A stretch of DNA of 64,000 nt, from positions 164,297-228,296 of the forward strand of contig CACVBU010000410.1 of the NCBI GenBank assembly GCA_902728285.1, read 5' to 3'. Positions 46,281-57,334 of the stretch are shown piece by piece (positions within the stretch are counted from its first letter, which is position 1; each line of letters starts with the position of its first letter). Origin of the DNA: Clytia hemisphaerica. Taxonomy: Eukaryota > Cnidaria > Hydrozoa > Leptothecata > Clytiidae. Under the pieces are notes generated by a model. It was given only the letters and a program-made list of their open reading frames with translations, searched no databases and had not been told where the DNA came from. The position numbers and the translations under genes were made by a program.

Positions 46281-49200
46281 TAGGGTTGGGGTAGCATCGG
46301 TCTATATTTTTGACCTAAAAAGGCATTGAACGTCAAAAAAGCAATTTAAAATGATGGGACTTGGTGGAACTTATAGTAAAACTTCCGTAGATTACGATTC
46401 TATAAGTTTCAAGTTGTTAAACGGACTTAAATCTTTAAAAAATTTCAAGTCTTAAATTTTCATAGAAATAGATGCTACTTAGGGTTGGACAAAAATAGCT
46501 ATATCCCGGGGATCTTTAGACAAAGGGTTTGACCGCTACATTTGACTACAGTCTTAGAAATTTCAGATTCTGGGTCACTTTTGATTGGGCTTTCTTGCCA
46601 TATCAATGTTTTTGGCTGGGGCGGTTAGGGTTAGGGTAATCTCCGATTTTGGCTGAATCCAAGTAAGATGTAGATCTGATGAGTGCTGGACCCGATCCTC
46701 AATCGAAGATGTTTTTTTTATTTCTCAGCCAATAAGTTATCGAAAGTTGCGATTTTCACAGGATAGGTTAAGTAGCCTTCGTAGAATACAGTCCAATTTT
46801 CGAATTTCGCAAATGACGTCATGTTCAATTTTTATTGACAAAACCCTAGTAGTAGCTATTATTTCTTGAACTTTAGAGGCGATTGTTTTTGTCAAAATCG
46901 GTATTCCCGATATCTTTGAGGGCGGCATTTGGTCAAATTGACATGGAGATCATCACTATATGTTTCTTTTTGCTTTATTTCATCAGGAAAACAAAGAACC
47001 CTAAATAGCTATTATACCGATTTTTGTGACACTTTTCAAACTACATTTTTATAGGCTAGAATGTATCTTTTGAGCTATAACTTCCCTGGACTGAAGATTT
47101 TTGTGTATATTCATATTTCTTGAGGTTCAATTTTTGTTAAGTCATTTCTTAATTGAAAATTTCAATTTTTTTTCATTTCTTTGCAGGCATGAAACTTATT
47201 GGATTCCATCTCATAGTATATGACGGTCTAATCTTCGTAGAATACAGTCCAACTTTCGAAATTCTCAAATTACGTTTTCTTCGATTTTTATCGATAAAAA
47301 AAAAATAATAGCTATTTTAGGGTTGGGTGAATAACCCTAAAATAGCCATTATTTCTTGTGGATTTATTCAGTGTTGCTGAAGGAACGTTTGAGCGTCTTT
47401 TTATTGATTTAGAGCATTGAGAATACCATAAGACGGGTGCCCAATTACAATGGCTTCATATGATCTAGGTCTGGAAAAACCTACGTCGGAAAAAAACAAA
47501 AACCCTCCCTCTACAGGTCTCGACCTTCTCGATTTTTTACAAAACGAAAAAATTAGACATGAAAAATAGACGACTTAAACCTTGTAGAACCGAAGTACAG
47601 GGTCTCTATTTGTACTTTTTTTCCAAAAATTTCACCCCATCATGTGACACTTTGGACTTGTGATTTGGGGTCCATCTTATGCTATTCTCAGTGCCCTGAA
47701 TTGATGAGACGACGCTAAAAGGTCGCTTTAACAATGAAGAATTCAGCAAGAAGCAATAGCTATTTTAGGGTTAATCAATCAACCCTAAAGTGGCTATTAT
47801 CCTGGTAAGTTAGAAATAATAGCTACTTTAGGGTTCATTGGTTAACCCTAAAATAGCTATTACCTCTATATCATCAGAATAATAGCCACTTTAGGGTTGG
47901 TTGATTAACCCTAAAATAGCTATTATTTCTTTCTGATTTTTCAATGTTGTTCAAGGAACCGTTTAGCGTCTTTTTATCGATTTAGAGCATTGAGAATACC
48001 GTAAGACGGATGACCAATTACTATGGCTTCATAGGACTATTGAGCATCATCATCTTCATCATCATCCTTTGATCTAGGGCTGGAAAGTCCTAGGTCGGAA
48101 ACAAACAATAACCCTCCCTCTACAGCTCGCGTTATGACGAGTGTCGTAGTATCGATGAGAAATATCGTCAGATTTCATTTGGGCTACGGTAAATAGTTTA
48201 ATATCTGTGCTAAACTTACTAGATTTTATTTACGATATCACAGCAAAGATCAAAACTTTACAAACATATTGCGGCATCCGCAGATTTCCGCCGCTGATGG
48301 TATTACACGATCACCGAGTTCTTGCCAAAATGATCCATGTTAAATACATTTTTTAGCGTCTTATTATCGATTTAACCCACTTAGAATACCATAAGACAGA
48401 TCCCTGCTCTACTGTTAACGACCGATCATGTACGATAACCCTCGATTTTTCTTTGTATCAAGGGTGATTTGGGTTCCATCTTATGCTATTCTCAGTGCCC
48501 TGAGTTGATGAGACAACGCTAAAAGGTCGCTTTAACAATGAAGAATTCAGCAAGAAGCAATAGCTATTTTAGGGTTAATCAATCAACCCTAAAGTGGCTA
48601 TTATCCTGGTAAGTTAGAAAAAATAGCTACTTTAGGGTTCAGTGGTTAACCCTAAAATAGCTATTACCTCTATATCATCAGAATAATAGCTACTTTAGGG
48701 TTTTTATTTCTTCCAAAACAAGTAGTTTTTATCTCCTTTGAATAGGGTTGTCAAATATTTCATGAGTGACAGATCTTTTTACCGTTATAGAGCACCGAGA
48801 GAACAATAAGACTACCCGATTCATCATTGATGCGGTAGATACTAATGCTCTATTATTAAAAGCCGTTAAAGAACAATCACTGGCGGGAAACCACAAAGTA
48901 CCAAAATTTTTGATAAAATGTACAAATAGGGAACTTGTATTTCGGTTCTAAACTGTGTCTGTCGTCTACTTTTCATGTCTAATTCTTTGACTTTGACTTT
49001 GTAAAAAATGTCCAAGTCTATTATTCTAATAATAGAGGTCAAAATTCCCACCACAACCGCTGGTATTTGACGATCACCGGTGGGACCCGCGGATTGCCAC
49101 ATAATAATTCAAACCAAAATCCTAAATCTTGAATTCGAAACCCGACGGTGTCAGCCACGGCTTTTATTTCTATAAGGATTCTTTTATATAATCAGACAAA

Positions 49201-49739
49201 TTTTTGCTTCTTTTAATCGATTCAGAGCATTGAGAATACTAAAAGGTGGAACTCCAATGACCACGGATGCAAAGAAATATCGACGGACAATTTTTGGATA
49301 AAAGATAATCACTGACAGGAACTTGAGGACTACCAAAACATATTTCTAGGCTTAAACAAAGAGTTTAAATTCAAAACCCAGTGTTTGCAGCGGCAGCGAT
49401 AATTTATGTCATGAAAAAATGTAATTTAGCCGTAGACTAGAATTTACTTTTCGTGTTTTAATAGTAGATCATCGATATCTGTCTCCGTCCATGTTAATTA
49501 GGGTACATCTTATGGTATTTTCAGTGCTCTAAAGCGATGAAAGAAAGCTAAAAAGTAGTTTAAACATGGAAGAATTCTGCAAGAAATAATAAATACAAGT
49601 TCTCTATTTGCACAATATTGCCCTTTCAGTTGACACTTGGACTGAGAAATTTTAAATTTCTTGATTTTTTACAAAGTGTTTCAAGTTGTTAAACGGACTT
49701 AAATCTTTAAAAAATTACCTAATCGGAGTAATAGCCACT
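46281..49739. mobile_element. Composite of TTAGGG-hairpin elements between the inverted arms
   Basis: At least three hairpin clusters lie here: 47,300-47,360, 47,745-47,940 and 48,560-48,710. Each cluster is accompanied by a block of the kind AGCGTCTTTTTATCGATTTA, GAGCATTGAGAATACC(A/G)TAAG and AC(G)GGTG.CC(A)ATTAC.ATGG. The segment 48,440-48,990 duplicates 28,790-29,320. A further phrase with AATGTACAAATAG(A/G)GAA and CGTCTACTTTTCATGTCTAA recurs here and at 50,900-51,190. I find no long open frame, so it seems to be a nest of non-autonomous copies. Confidence 0.75.
48440..48990 (+). repeat. TTAGGG-hairpin element copy (partner of 28,790-29,320)
   Basis: Near-identical to the block at 28,790, including the 42-codon frame MTDLFTVIEHRENNKTTRF.... 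The copies diverge at the same point after the frame (AACTGCAATAAGTACC versus AACCACAAAGTACC), and both continue into the ACAAATAG(A/G)GAA(T/C)TTGTATTT phrase. Confidence 0.88.
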
Positions 49740-50270
49740 TTAGGGTTTTAATTTTCTCATAATAAAGTAGCTTTCATTTCCATCAAATAGTGTTTTCAAG
49801 ATTTTTCCATCTTTAAAACTCCTTTTAGCGTCTTAGAACGCTGACAAAACCAAAAGACTGACCTCATTTATCATGGATGCAGGAGATATCAATGCTTTTC
49901 TATTAAAAGCTGGTAATAGACGATCACAGGCGGGAACACACGTGCTACTGAAATATGATTCTAAGTTTTAACAAAGAATTTACATTTTACATCCCGTATC
50001 CGAGAGGCTGTAGAGAAAAGCCGCTTAGGCTACATAATTCTATGGTCTTTCGGATGGCATTTAAAAATCTTTCCAATTATGCCCGTGGACACGGCATTCG
50101 ACCTAGAACCCGGTGCGGCATGCCATATCCGAGCGGCCGTAGAGAAAAGCCGCTTAGTCTACATGTGCTTAGTCTACATAATTCTATGGTCTTTCGGCTG
50201 GCTTTTAAAAATCTTCTCAATTATACCCGTGCACACGGCATTCGACCTAGAATCCGGTCCGGAATCCCGT
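49740..50270 (+). repeat. Right arm of the 500-bp inverted repeat
   Basis: Counterpart of 45,780-46,280. The 128-base tandem part is present in about two and a half units here (to 50,310), and a third, partial copy of arm plus tandem follows at 50,385-50,580 in the same orientation. Confidence 0.9.
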
Positions 50271-50589
50271 ATCCGAGTGGCCGTAGAGAAAAGCCGCTTA
50301 GTCTACATGTTTTTTTTTATTTATGTCTCTTTTAAAACCAAATAGATCTGGTATATATAATAAACGATAATAGACGGTAATAGGCGGGAACACACGCGCT
50401 ACTGAAATATGATTCTAAGTTTTAACAAAGAATTTACATTTTACATCCCGTATCCGAGAGGCTGTAGAGAAAAGCCGCTTAGGCTACATAATTCTATGGT
50501 CTTTCGGCTGGCTTTTAGAAACCTTTTCAATTATGCCCGTGGACACGGCATTCGACCTAGAACCACTCAGTCTACATGATTCTATTGAC

Positions 50590-51843
50590 TTTTAAAAATC
50601 TTGTCAAGTATGCCGAGCTTACGGCCGCGTTTTTAAACACGCAGCGGCGTTTTAAATCGTACAACCGCGTTTTAAAAGAACAACACAACTGGACTTTTAG
50701 TCATATCGGCGCCTCAAATTGATCGCGGCGCCAAAATGTTACTGGTTATTTTGGCGCTTTAAAAACATTAAAATGGCCGATGGACGTGGTTTTGGGAAGT
50801 GGTGGTGAGGTGATTTAATAAATGTGTTGTGTTTATGGACAATAACTACACGAGTTTAATGAGTTTTTGCACACTTTAAAAACGAAAATCGACAAAAAAA
50901 AAATCGAGAAGGTCCAAATTTCTAAGTCCAAGTGTCAACTGAAGGGGCAAAATTTTTGGAAAAAATGTACAAATAGAGAATTTGTTTTTCGGTTCCAAAC
51001 TGAGTAAGTCGTCTACTTTTCATGTCTAATTTTTTCGTTTTGTAAAAAATCTAGAAGTTCCAAATTTCTAAGTCCAAGTGTCAACTGAAGGGGCAAAATT
51101 TTTGGAAAAAATGTACAAATAGAGAACTTGTTTTTCGGTTCTAAACTGAGTAAGTCGTCTACTTTTAATGTCTAATATTTGCACTTTGTGAAAAATCGAG
51201 ATGGTCAAAATTTGTAAGTCCAAGTGTATAAGTAAGTCTACTTGTATCCGTTCTAAATGGTTTGACTCGTCTACTTTTCATGTCTAGTTTTAGTACCGAA
51301 AAAAGACCAAATAATGACGTCATCATCAAAATTGACAAAACTTATTTGGTCAGGTATTGTTGTCAACGTGCTGCATATCAAATTTGAGTGGAACGGACAA
51401 AGAAATCATGACTTATAGGCATTTTAGATCCAGTACCAAAAAGGGACCAAATGATGAAGTCATCATCAAAATTGACAAAACATCTTTGGTCATCTTTCAG
51501 GTATTGTTGTCAAGATACTACAAACAAAATTTGAAAGGAATTAGACGAGCCAGTCGAAAGATATAGAGGTTACTAATGCTCAACCCTAAACTTAATTTTC
51601 AGTAGCTTCGATTCCTTTCTGACTTTTCTTGATTTCAGCGAATAATTGCTACTTTCTGGAAACCGATACTACTTTTCGAGATTATAGCTACTACGGAGTA
51701 GCTATTATCAGATTGAGTAGCTATTATTCTGTCGAAAATTTTTGCACAGATTATAGCTACTCTCAGGAGATAATAGCTACTGAGATAGAGATAATTGCTA
51801 CTATCAATCGGGATCGAAGCTACTTTTTCGAATGAGAATCCTC
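50590..51843. repeat. Tandem and short repeats leading up to the telomere-type arrays
   Basis: Three sets are visible. At 50,900-51,190 there are two units of about 155 bases (AAGTCCAAGTGTCAACTGAA, GGGGCAAAATTTTTGGAAAA). At 51,294-51,566 there are two units of about 140 bases (CAAAATTGACAAAACTTATT type, with GGTATTGTTGTCAA). At 51,640-51,830 the words TAGCTACT/AGTAGCTA recur six or more times, some as palindromes (TAGCTACTACGGAGTAGCTA). No gene is seen. Confidence 0.8.
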
Positions 51844-51995
51844 ACCCTAACCCTAACCCTAACCCTAACCCTAACCCTAACCCTAACCCTAACCCTAACC
51901 CTAACCCTAACCCTAACCCTAACCCTAACCCTAACCCTAACCCTAACCCTAACCCTAACCCTAACCCTAACCCTAACCCTAACCCTAACCCTAAC
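51844..51995 (-). repeat. Interstitial telomere-type array (CCCTAA), about 25 units
   Basis: Uninterrupted CCCTAA units. It is separated by only the bases AGAG from a long array of the complementary TTAGGG orientation. The pair can fold into a single hairpin of about 150 base pairs. Confidence 0.97.
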
Positions 51996-51998
51996 AGA

Positions 51999-52049
51999 GG
52001 GTTAGGGTTAGGGTTAGGGTTAGGGTTAGGGTTAGGGTTAGGGTTAGGG

Positions 52050-52090
<41 letters not shown>

Positions 52091-52245
52091 GGTTAGGGTT
52101 AGGGTTAGGGTTAGGGTTAGGGTTAGGGTTAGGGTTAGGGTTAGGGTTAGGGTTAGGGTTAGGGTTAGGGTTAGGGTTAGGGTTAGGGTTAGGGTTAGGG
52201 TTAGGGTTGGGGTTAGGGTTAGGGTTAGGGTTAGGGTTAGGGTTA
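51999..52245 (+). repeat. Interstitial telomere-type array (TTAGGG), about 41 units
   Basis: Nearly pure TTAGGG units with two visible variants (an extra T near 52,068; GGGGTT near 52,208). It borders directly on the left arm of the large inverted repeat, in the mirror image of the array at 54,935-55,207. Confidence 0.97.
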
Positions 52246-53027
52246 TTATCCTGAAAAAAAAAATTGTCACAAGAACACATTCAAATGTTCATCTAACATG
52301 TTTTTTTGTCAGGCAACCATATTTTGCAAAATTTACGAATTTTTGCATGTCACATGAACAGAAATATGTTCCAGACACAACTTTATGTTCGTATGACACG
52401 TTTTTGTGTTCCTCTGACAAACAATTTGTTAGATGAACATATTTTCGAATTTTCATTTGTCAGGCAGACATAAATTTTTGTTACAGGAACACAAAACAGT
52501 TGTTTTGCTTTTTTTAATTTTGATTTATTTTTTATACGCTTAACAAGGTTTAGGGTTAGGTTGGTTTTTGCTTTAATTATTATTATTTTTGTTATTATTT
52601 TTTATTACTATGAAATTCAACAGATTCGAAAACAGATTTAACCCTACTTGGGCAATTTTTGCCCCCTTTGCAAAGTAGGGTTAATATATTACACGGCGAT
52701 CTTTAGCTGCAAGTATGAAAAATCGGGGAAACTTTAAGCCATTTAGGCTTAAAAAATGACTTTTGATTGTAAAATGTTCATGAAATTTTCACAGAATCCT
52801 GAAATTAACGTATAAAATCCACTAGAAGCATTACATCTCAAATACTCGGTATTCCTTTTTCTAACGAGATTACTTTCGTTTTCTCATATCCCTCGAAGTC
52901 CCCTGAAATCTCCTCCTATATCCCGAAAATCGGAATCCCCTAATTCCTATTGTAGTTGGGTTATGGCCATGAAACTTTGTCCTAAACTCCGTATCATAGA
53001 TACAAAGAGGATAGATAAAACAAAAGA
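52246..53027 (+). mobile_element. Left 782-bp arm of a telomere-repeat-bounded inverted repeat
   Basis: This arm matches the reverse complement of 54,152-54,934 from the edge of the TTAGGG array (ATTATCCTGAAAAAAA) to GATAAAACAAAAGA. Differences are single bases and one-base indels, concentrated in the outer 300 bases. The outer part carries many versions of TGTTCATCTAACA, TGTTCCTCTGACA and their complements, like subterminal protein-binding motifs. A partial TTTAGGGTTAGG lies near 52,550. No coding frame is convincing. Confidence 0.92.
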
Positions 53028-54151
53028 AGCAAGCAGAGCCGTTCCAGTCATGGTGAGATCCAGTAATAGTCTCTACAGTAGCCTAAACAAGCTATTCTTG
53101 TAGAAATTAATTGTAACCAATTTTTGAAGCCTTGAAATTAATAAAATAAATTTCTAGTTGGTCCAGAGGCGAAAAAGAGTATATTTATGTCTTACCTTGT
53201 TTCTTTGAGCCTTTCGAGAGTCCCCATAATCCTCGAAAACGAGAATGTGTAAACTATGTCTATTAATTGTTTCAACCCGACTTCATTCCTAGCATACAAC
53301 TTTAAATCACTCATAAAAATGAGTTGGTTGATGAAATGTCCAATACTAAAAGCGACATTGTTCTTTTTGCCAATGAAAACAGTATAGGGGGAAGAGAGTC
53401 CTCTTAAAAAATTCTGCGTTTATTCGTCACATTACTAAATCGCTAATTTTTCACCATTACATAAAAGTGTAGTTTCCAAATGCTTGGCAGAGTTAAAAAT
53501 TAAAGAAGAAATAATATCAGTTACTTTACATACTTGAATCATTTTCAAGGACGTTGAATCATATCATGAGCTTTCTGATAATCGATCCAAACCATAGAAA
53601 TAAACGATGTTTTATCTTCGCCTCGCGTAGGACAATTTTGTCAATGAGAAGTTGGTCTATTTTTTCTCTTGATCCTTTCCTACATATCTTTTGTTCATCG
53701 GGAAGGAAGCCATTAGCATTCAGGTGGTTGTAGATTTAACTACGTAGAGTCCCACATGAACGATATACATGCTATCGGTATCTTTTGAGTTTTTTGATCC
53801 GCTCTTATGCATGCAAATGTTCACAAATCTAGGGTCTAGGTAAACATCGGTCATAATATTTAAGATAAAAAGGGAAATTCCCAGCAAAATTTCATAACCA
53901 TTAAGAACTTTAAAGCGCTATAGCTTAGGGCCAAACTGTAGAGTTTCAATTCTGAGTTTTCGCATTGGACATAGAAATTAGGAACTTAGGACCTGAATAT
54001 CCAAAAATTCTGAAGTGCTTTGAAATGGCTGAAAATATAGCGTAGAAGTCAATAAACTGCTCCGAAATTGGAATAACACGGCGATCTTTATCGGATTCAC
54101 AGATTCAAGGTTATTTGCTATTTCTTTGAATATATTGATGTTCGATTAGAA
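53028..54151. other. 1.1-kb spacer between the large inverted arms
   Basis: AT-rich unique DNA with no exon or motif that I recognise. A part near 53,880-54,060 (AATTTCATAACCATTAAGAA, GTAGAGTTTCAATTCTGAGT, TTAGGACCTGAATATCCAAA) resembles the dispersed repeat of 62-600 and 7,800-8,140 in wording, but strongly diverged. The arms' centre is therefore not a transposase gene. Confidence 0.6.
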
Positions 54152-54934
54152 TCTTTTGTTTTATCTATCCTCTTTGTATCTATGATACGGAGTTTAGGAC
54201 AAAGTTTCATGGCCATAACCCAACTACAATAGGAATTAGGGGATTCCGATTTTCGGGATATAGGAGGAGATTTCAGGGGACTTCGAGGGATATGAGAAAA
54301 CGAAAGTAATCTCGTTAGAAAAAGGAATACCGAGTATTTGAGATGTAATGCTTCTAGTGGATTTTATACGTTAATTTCAGGATTCTGTGAAAATTTCATG
54401 AACATTTTACAATCAAAAGTCATTTTTTAAGCCTAAATGGCTTAAAGTTTCCCCGATTTTTCATACTTGCAGCTAAAGATCGCCGTGTAATATATTAACC
54501 CTACTTTGCAAAGGGGGCAAAAATTGCCCAAGTAGGGTTAAATCTGTTTTCGAATCTGTTGAATTTCATAGTAATAAAAAATAATAACAAAAATAATAAT
54601 AATTAAAGCAAAAACCAACCTAACCCTAAACCTTGTTAAGCGTATAAAAAATAAATCAAAATTAAAAAAAGCAAAACAAAACTGTTGTGTGTTCCTGTAA
54701 CAAAAATTTATGTCTGCCGACAAATGAAAATTCGAAAAATAGGTTCATCTAACAAATGGTTTGTCAGAGGAACACAAAAAACGTGTCATACGAACATAAA
54801 GTTGTGTCTGGAACATATTCTGTTCATGGGACATGCAAAAATTCGTAATTTTGCAAAATATGGTTGCCTGACAAAAAAACATGTTAGATGAACATTTGAA
54901 TGTGTTCTTGTGACAATTTTTTTTTTCAGGATAA
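54152..54934 (-). mobile_element. Right 783-bp arm of the telomere-repeat-bounded inverted repeat
   Basis: Reverse complement of 52,246-53,027. It shares CAACTACAATAGGAATTAGG, AAACTTTGTCCTAAACTCCG (on the minus strand) and the outer TGTTC..CT.ACA motifs. The two arms differ by one base in length, although they have several compensating indels. Confidence 0.92.
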
Positions 54935-55207
54935 TAACCCTAACCCTAACCCTAACCCTAACCCTAACCCTAACCCTAACCCTAACCCTAACCCTAACCC
55001 TAACCCTAACCCTAACCCTAACCCTAACCCTAACCCTAACCCTAACCCTAACCCTAACCCCTAACCCTAACCTAACCCTAACCCTAACCCTAACCCTAAC
55101 CCTAACCCTAACCCTAACCCTAACCCTAACCCTAACCCTAACCCTAACCCTAACCCTAACCCTAACCCTAACCCTAACCCTAACCCTAACCCTAACCCTA
55201 ACCCTAA
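54935..55207 (-). repeat. Interstitial telomere-type array (CCCTAA), about 45 units
   Basis: CCCTAA units with one irregular spot near 55,060 (CCCCTAACCCTAACCTAACC). It starts directly at the edge of the right arm and ends at AAGTAAAACAAGAACC, which also starts the direct repeat at 55,208. Confidence 0.97.
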
Positions 55208-55425
55208 GTAAAACAAGAACCCTTAATTTCTTGTTCTTATAAAAAAAATTGTCACCACAAGTAGATATATCACCGTAGAGATGGCTTCAAAAAGTTTTAA
55301 CAGACTCAGTTACATATGCACATACCTCAGTTAGGGGGGGGATTTGCGCCGCGATAAATGGCTCTCTGTCTCTCTGCACTGATATGCTTTCATCTTTGGT
55401 GAAACTTAACTCGAATTTTTTTGGA
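55208..55425 (+). repeat. Direct repeat, left copy (partner 56,388-56,605)
   Basis: AGTAAAACAAGAACCCTTAA, ATATATCACCGTAGAGATGG, CATACCTCAGTTAGGGGGGG and GCGCCGCGATAAATGGCTCT occur in the same order at 56,388-56,605. The two copies bracket about 960 bases that include the SINE-like units. The left copy starts exactly at the end of the telomere-type array. Confidence 0.9.
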
Positions 55426-55715
55426 CGATCATTTGGAATGGTCAAATAAATAATAATTGAAATTCTTTACGCTACTTGAGGTTTATTATAACAAACCAAT
55501 ATTTCCTGTTAAAAATATAAAACAACGAGTAAGATATGCTTTATTTTTCATCTGCATGTTATATGGCTATTAAGTCTGTTAAAGCGTTTTTTGCGTGGGT
55601 TGTTAAATATATTTAATAACACTTCTATTGAAAAATTCCGGAATGGGTCGGTACAAAAAGAGAATTTGTAAATAATTCAGTCATATTTTTAACACCGTTA
55701 TATTTTCAACATAAT

Positions 55716-56135
55716 CTCAGTCTTTCAGTCAATTTTTTTTTTAAGGTTTCCAAGGAGCTCACTTTTACCAAGTCGGAGTTGGCCCAGTGGTATAAGGCGC
55801 TGGTTCACGCACTAAGGGTAGCCAGTTCGAATCGGGTCGGGGTCACTTGGAAATTTTTGACCAGGTTTCGATATTTTATGTTTTTTTGGGTGTAGATTCC
55901 AAAAAAAGTGGTCCGAAGTCAAGTGGCACTCAGTCTTTCAGTCAATTTTTTTTGAAGGTTTCCAAGGAGCTCACTTTTACCAAGTCGGAGTTGGCCCAGT
56001 GGTATAAGGCGCTGGTTCACGCACTAAGGGTAGCCAGTTCGAATCGGGTCGGGGTCACTTGGAAATTTTTGACCAGGTTTCGATATTTTATGTTTTTTTG
56101 GGTGTAGACTCCAAAAAAAGTGGTCCGAAGTCATG
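55716..56135 (+). mobile_element. tRNA-derived SINE-like unit, tandemly duplicated
   Basis: Two units of about 200 bases (55,716-55,928 and 55,929-56,135) are nearly identical. Each begins CTTTCAGTCAATTTTTTTT and holds an A-box-like TGGCCCAGTGGTATAAGGCG and a B-box-like CCAGTTCGAATCGGGTC at tRNA spacing. The fold to a full cloverleaf is poor, so this is better read as a tRNA-derived SINE head than as a functional tRNA gene. Confidence 0.65.
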
Positions 56136-56387
56136 AAAAGCTCACAGAAAGGCTCTAAGGGGTGTTTGGAACTCGCACCAGACCAGCTTGGAGACCCCGG
56201 TGGGACGGAAATCCGTGAGACGATTCTACAACTCGTGAACCACTTGGCAGTGACGTACACATTCAGCCAAGTCCAAAAAATACTTTGAGGGGTCCCTAAT
56301 GAGCTCTGGGCCTATTCAAGCTTAAGAAGGATTGACATCCCTTAGAGAATTGGCCAAACTTGGCCCAGTGACTTAATTTATAATTTC

Positions 56388-56605
56388 TAAGTAAAACAAG
56401 AACCCTTAATTTCTTGTTCTTATAAATAAAAATTGTCACCACAAGTAGATATATCACCGTAGAGATGGCTTCAAAAAGTTTTAACAGACTCAGTTACATA
56501 TGCACATACCTCAGTTAGGGGGGGATTCGCGCCGCGATAAATGGCTCTCTGTCTCTCTGCACTGATATGCTTTCATCTTTTTGGTGGAACTTAACTCTTC
56601 GAAAT
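56388..56605 (+). repeat. Direct repeat, right copy (partner 55,208-55,425)
   Basis: Same order of words as the left copy with small indels (GGGGGGATTCGCGCCGCGAT). It is preceded by TTTATAATTTCT instead of the CCCTAA array. It therefore looks like the original context, and the left copy may mark the duplicated side of an insertion. Confidence 0.88.
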
Positions 56606-56639
56606 TTTTGGACGATCATTTGGAATGCACTGGGCGAAA

Positions 56640-57080
56640 TAATGTCTTTCAAATCGTCGGAAAGATGTAGGAAGGTCACATTTCCACACCTTTCGACAGA
56701 GTTGAAAGTTGGTCTTTCAACAAAAATTGGAAAGATGTGCACCTTACCTTTCAACATCTTTCGACCAGATCATCTTCCCATCTTTCCAAAAAAGTTGAAA
56801 GACGACCTTCTCAAACTTTCAAACAGGCTGGGAAAATGAAATTCCCAACTTCCTAATATGTTGAAATTTCATATTCTGACATCTTTCGACAGGTTTTAAA
56901 GTTGGTCTTTCAACAAGGATTGGGAAGTTGTGCACCTTACCTTCCAACATCTTTCGACCAGATCGTCTTCCCAACTTTCCAAAAAAGTTGAAAGACCACA
57001 TTCTCAAACTTTCAAACAGGCTTGAAAAATTAAATTCCTAACTTCCTAATATGTTGAAATTTCATATTCCGAAACTTTCT
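56640..57080 (+). repeat. Degenerate two-unit tandem repeat, about 190 bp, CTTTC-rich
   Basis: Both units contain TTGGTCTTTCAACAA, TGTGCACCTTACCTT, CAACATCTTTCGACCAGATC, AAAAAAGTTGAAAGAC and TAATATGTTGAAATTTCATA. Within each unit CTTTC/GAAAG words form further inverted pairs. No gene is evident. Confidence 0.8.
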
Positions 57081-57334
57081 AAATACTTTGGAAGATGATT
57101 TTTGCTTTTTTCGAAATCTTTCATTAACAAGTCTTCAAAAGTAAATGAGAGATCTTTTAAATAATTTGTGTTTATGTGCGGATAAATTTTTTCTGTGACA
57201 TTAAAACGAACAATTCATATATTTACAAAGCATAGAAAACAGAAAATATGAAACAAAATAGTACGGTGATGACTTTTTGCTAAAAAATTAAGTAGTCTAA
57301 ATAAAATAATTCTGAATGACAAATTACACGTTTT

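Noticed and set aside
51996..51999. Head-to-head chromosome-end fusion as in ancestral fusion sites
   Set aside because: Such a fusion reads TTAGGG then CCCTAA on one strand; here the order is reversed at this junction.
51795..52436. Long frames of NP, LT and VR dipeptide repeats
   Set aside because: They are translations of the TTAGGG/CCCTAA arrays, which are open in several frames by nature.
54910..55242. 110-codon Leu-Thr repeat frame
   Set aside because: Same cause: it is a translation of the CCCTAA array.
55780..55860. A functional tRNA gene
   Set aside because: A-box and B-box-like words are present, but the acceptor and anticodon stems do not pair well and the unit is duplicated with its tail, as for a SINE.
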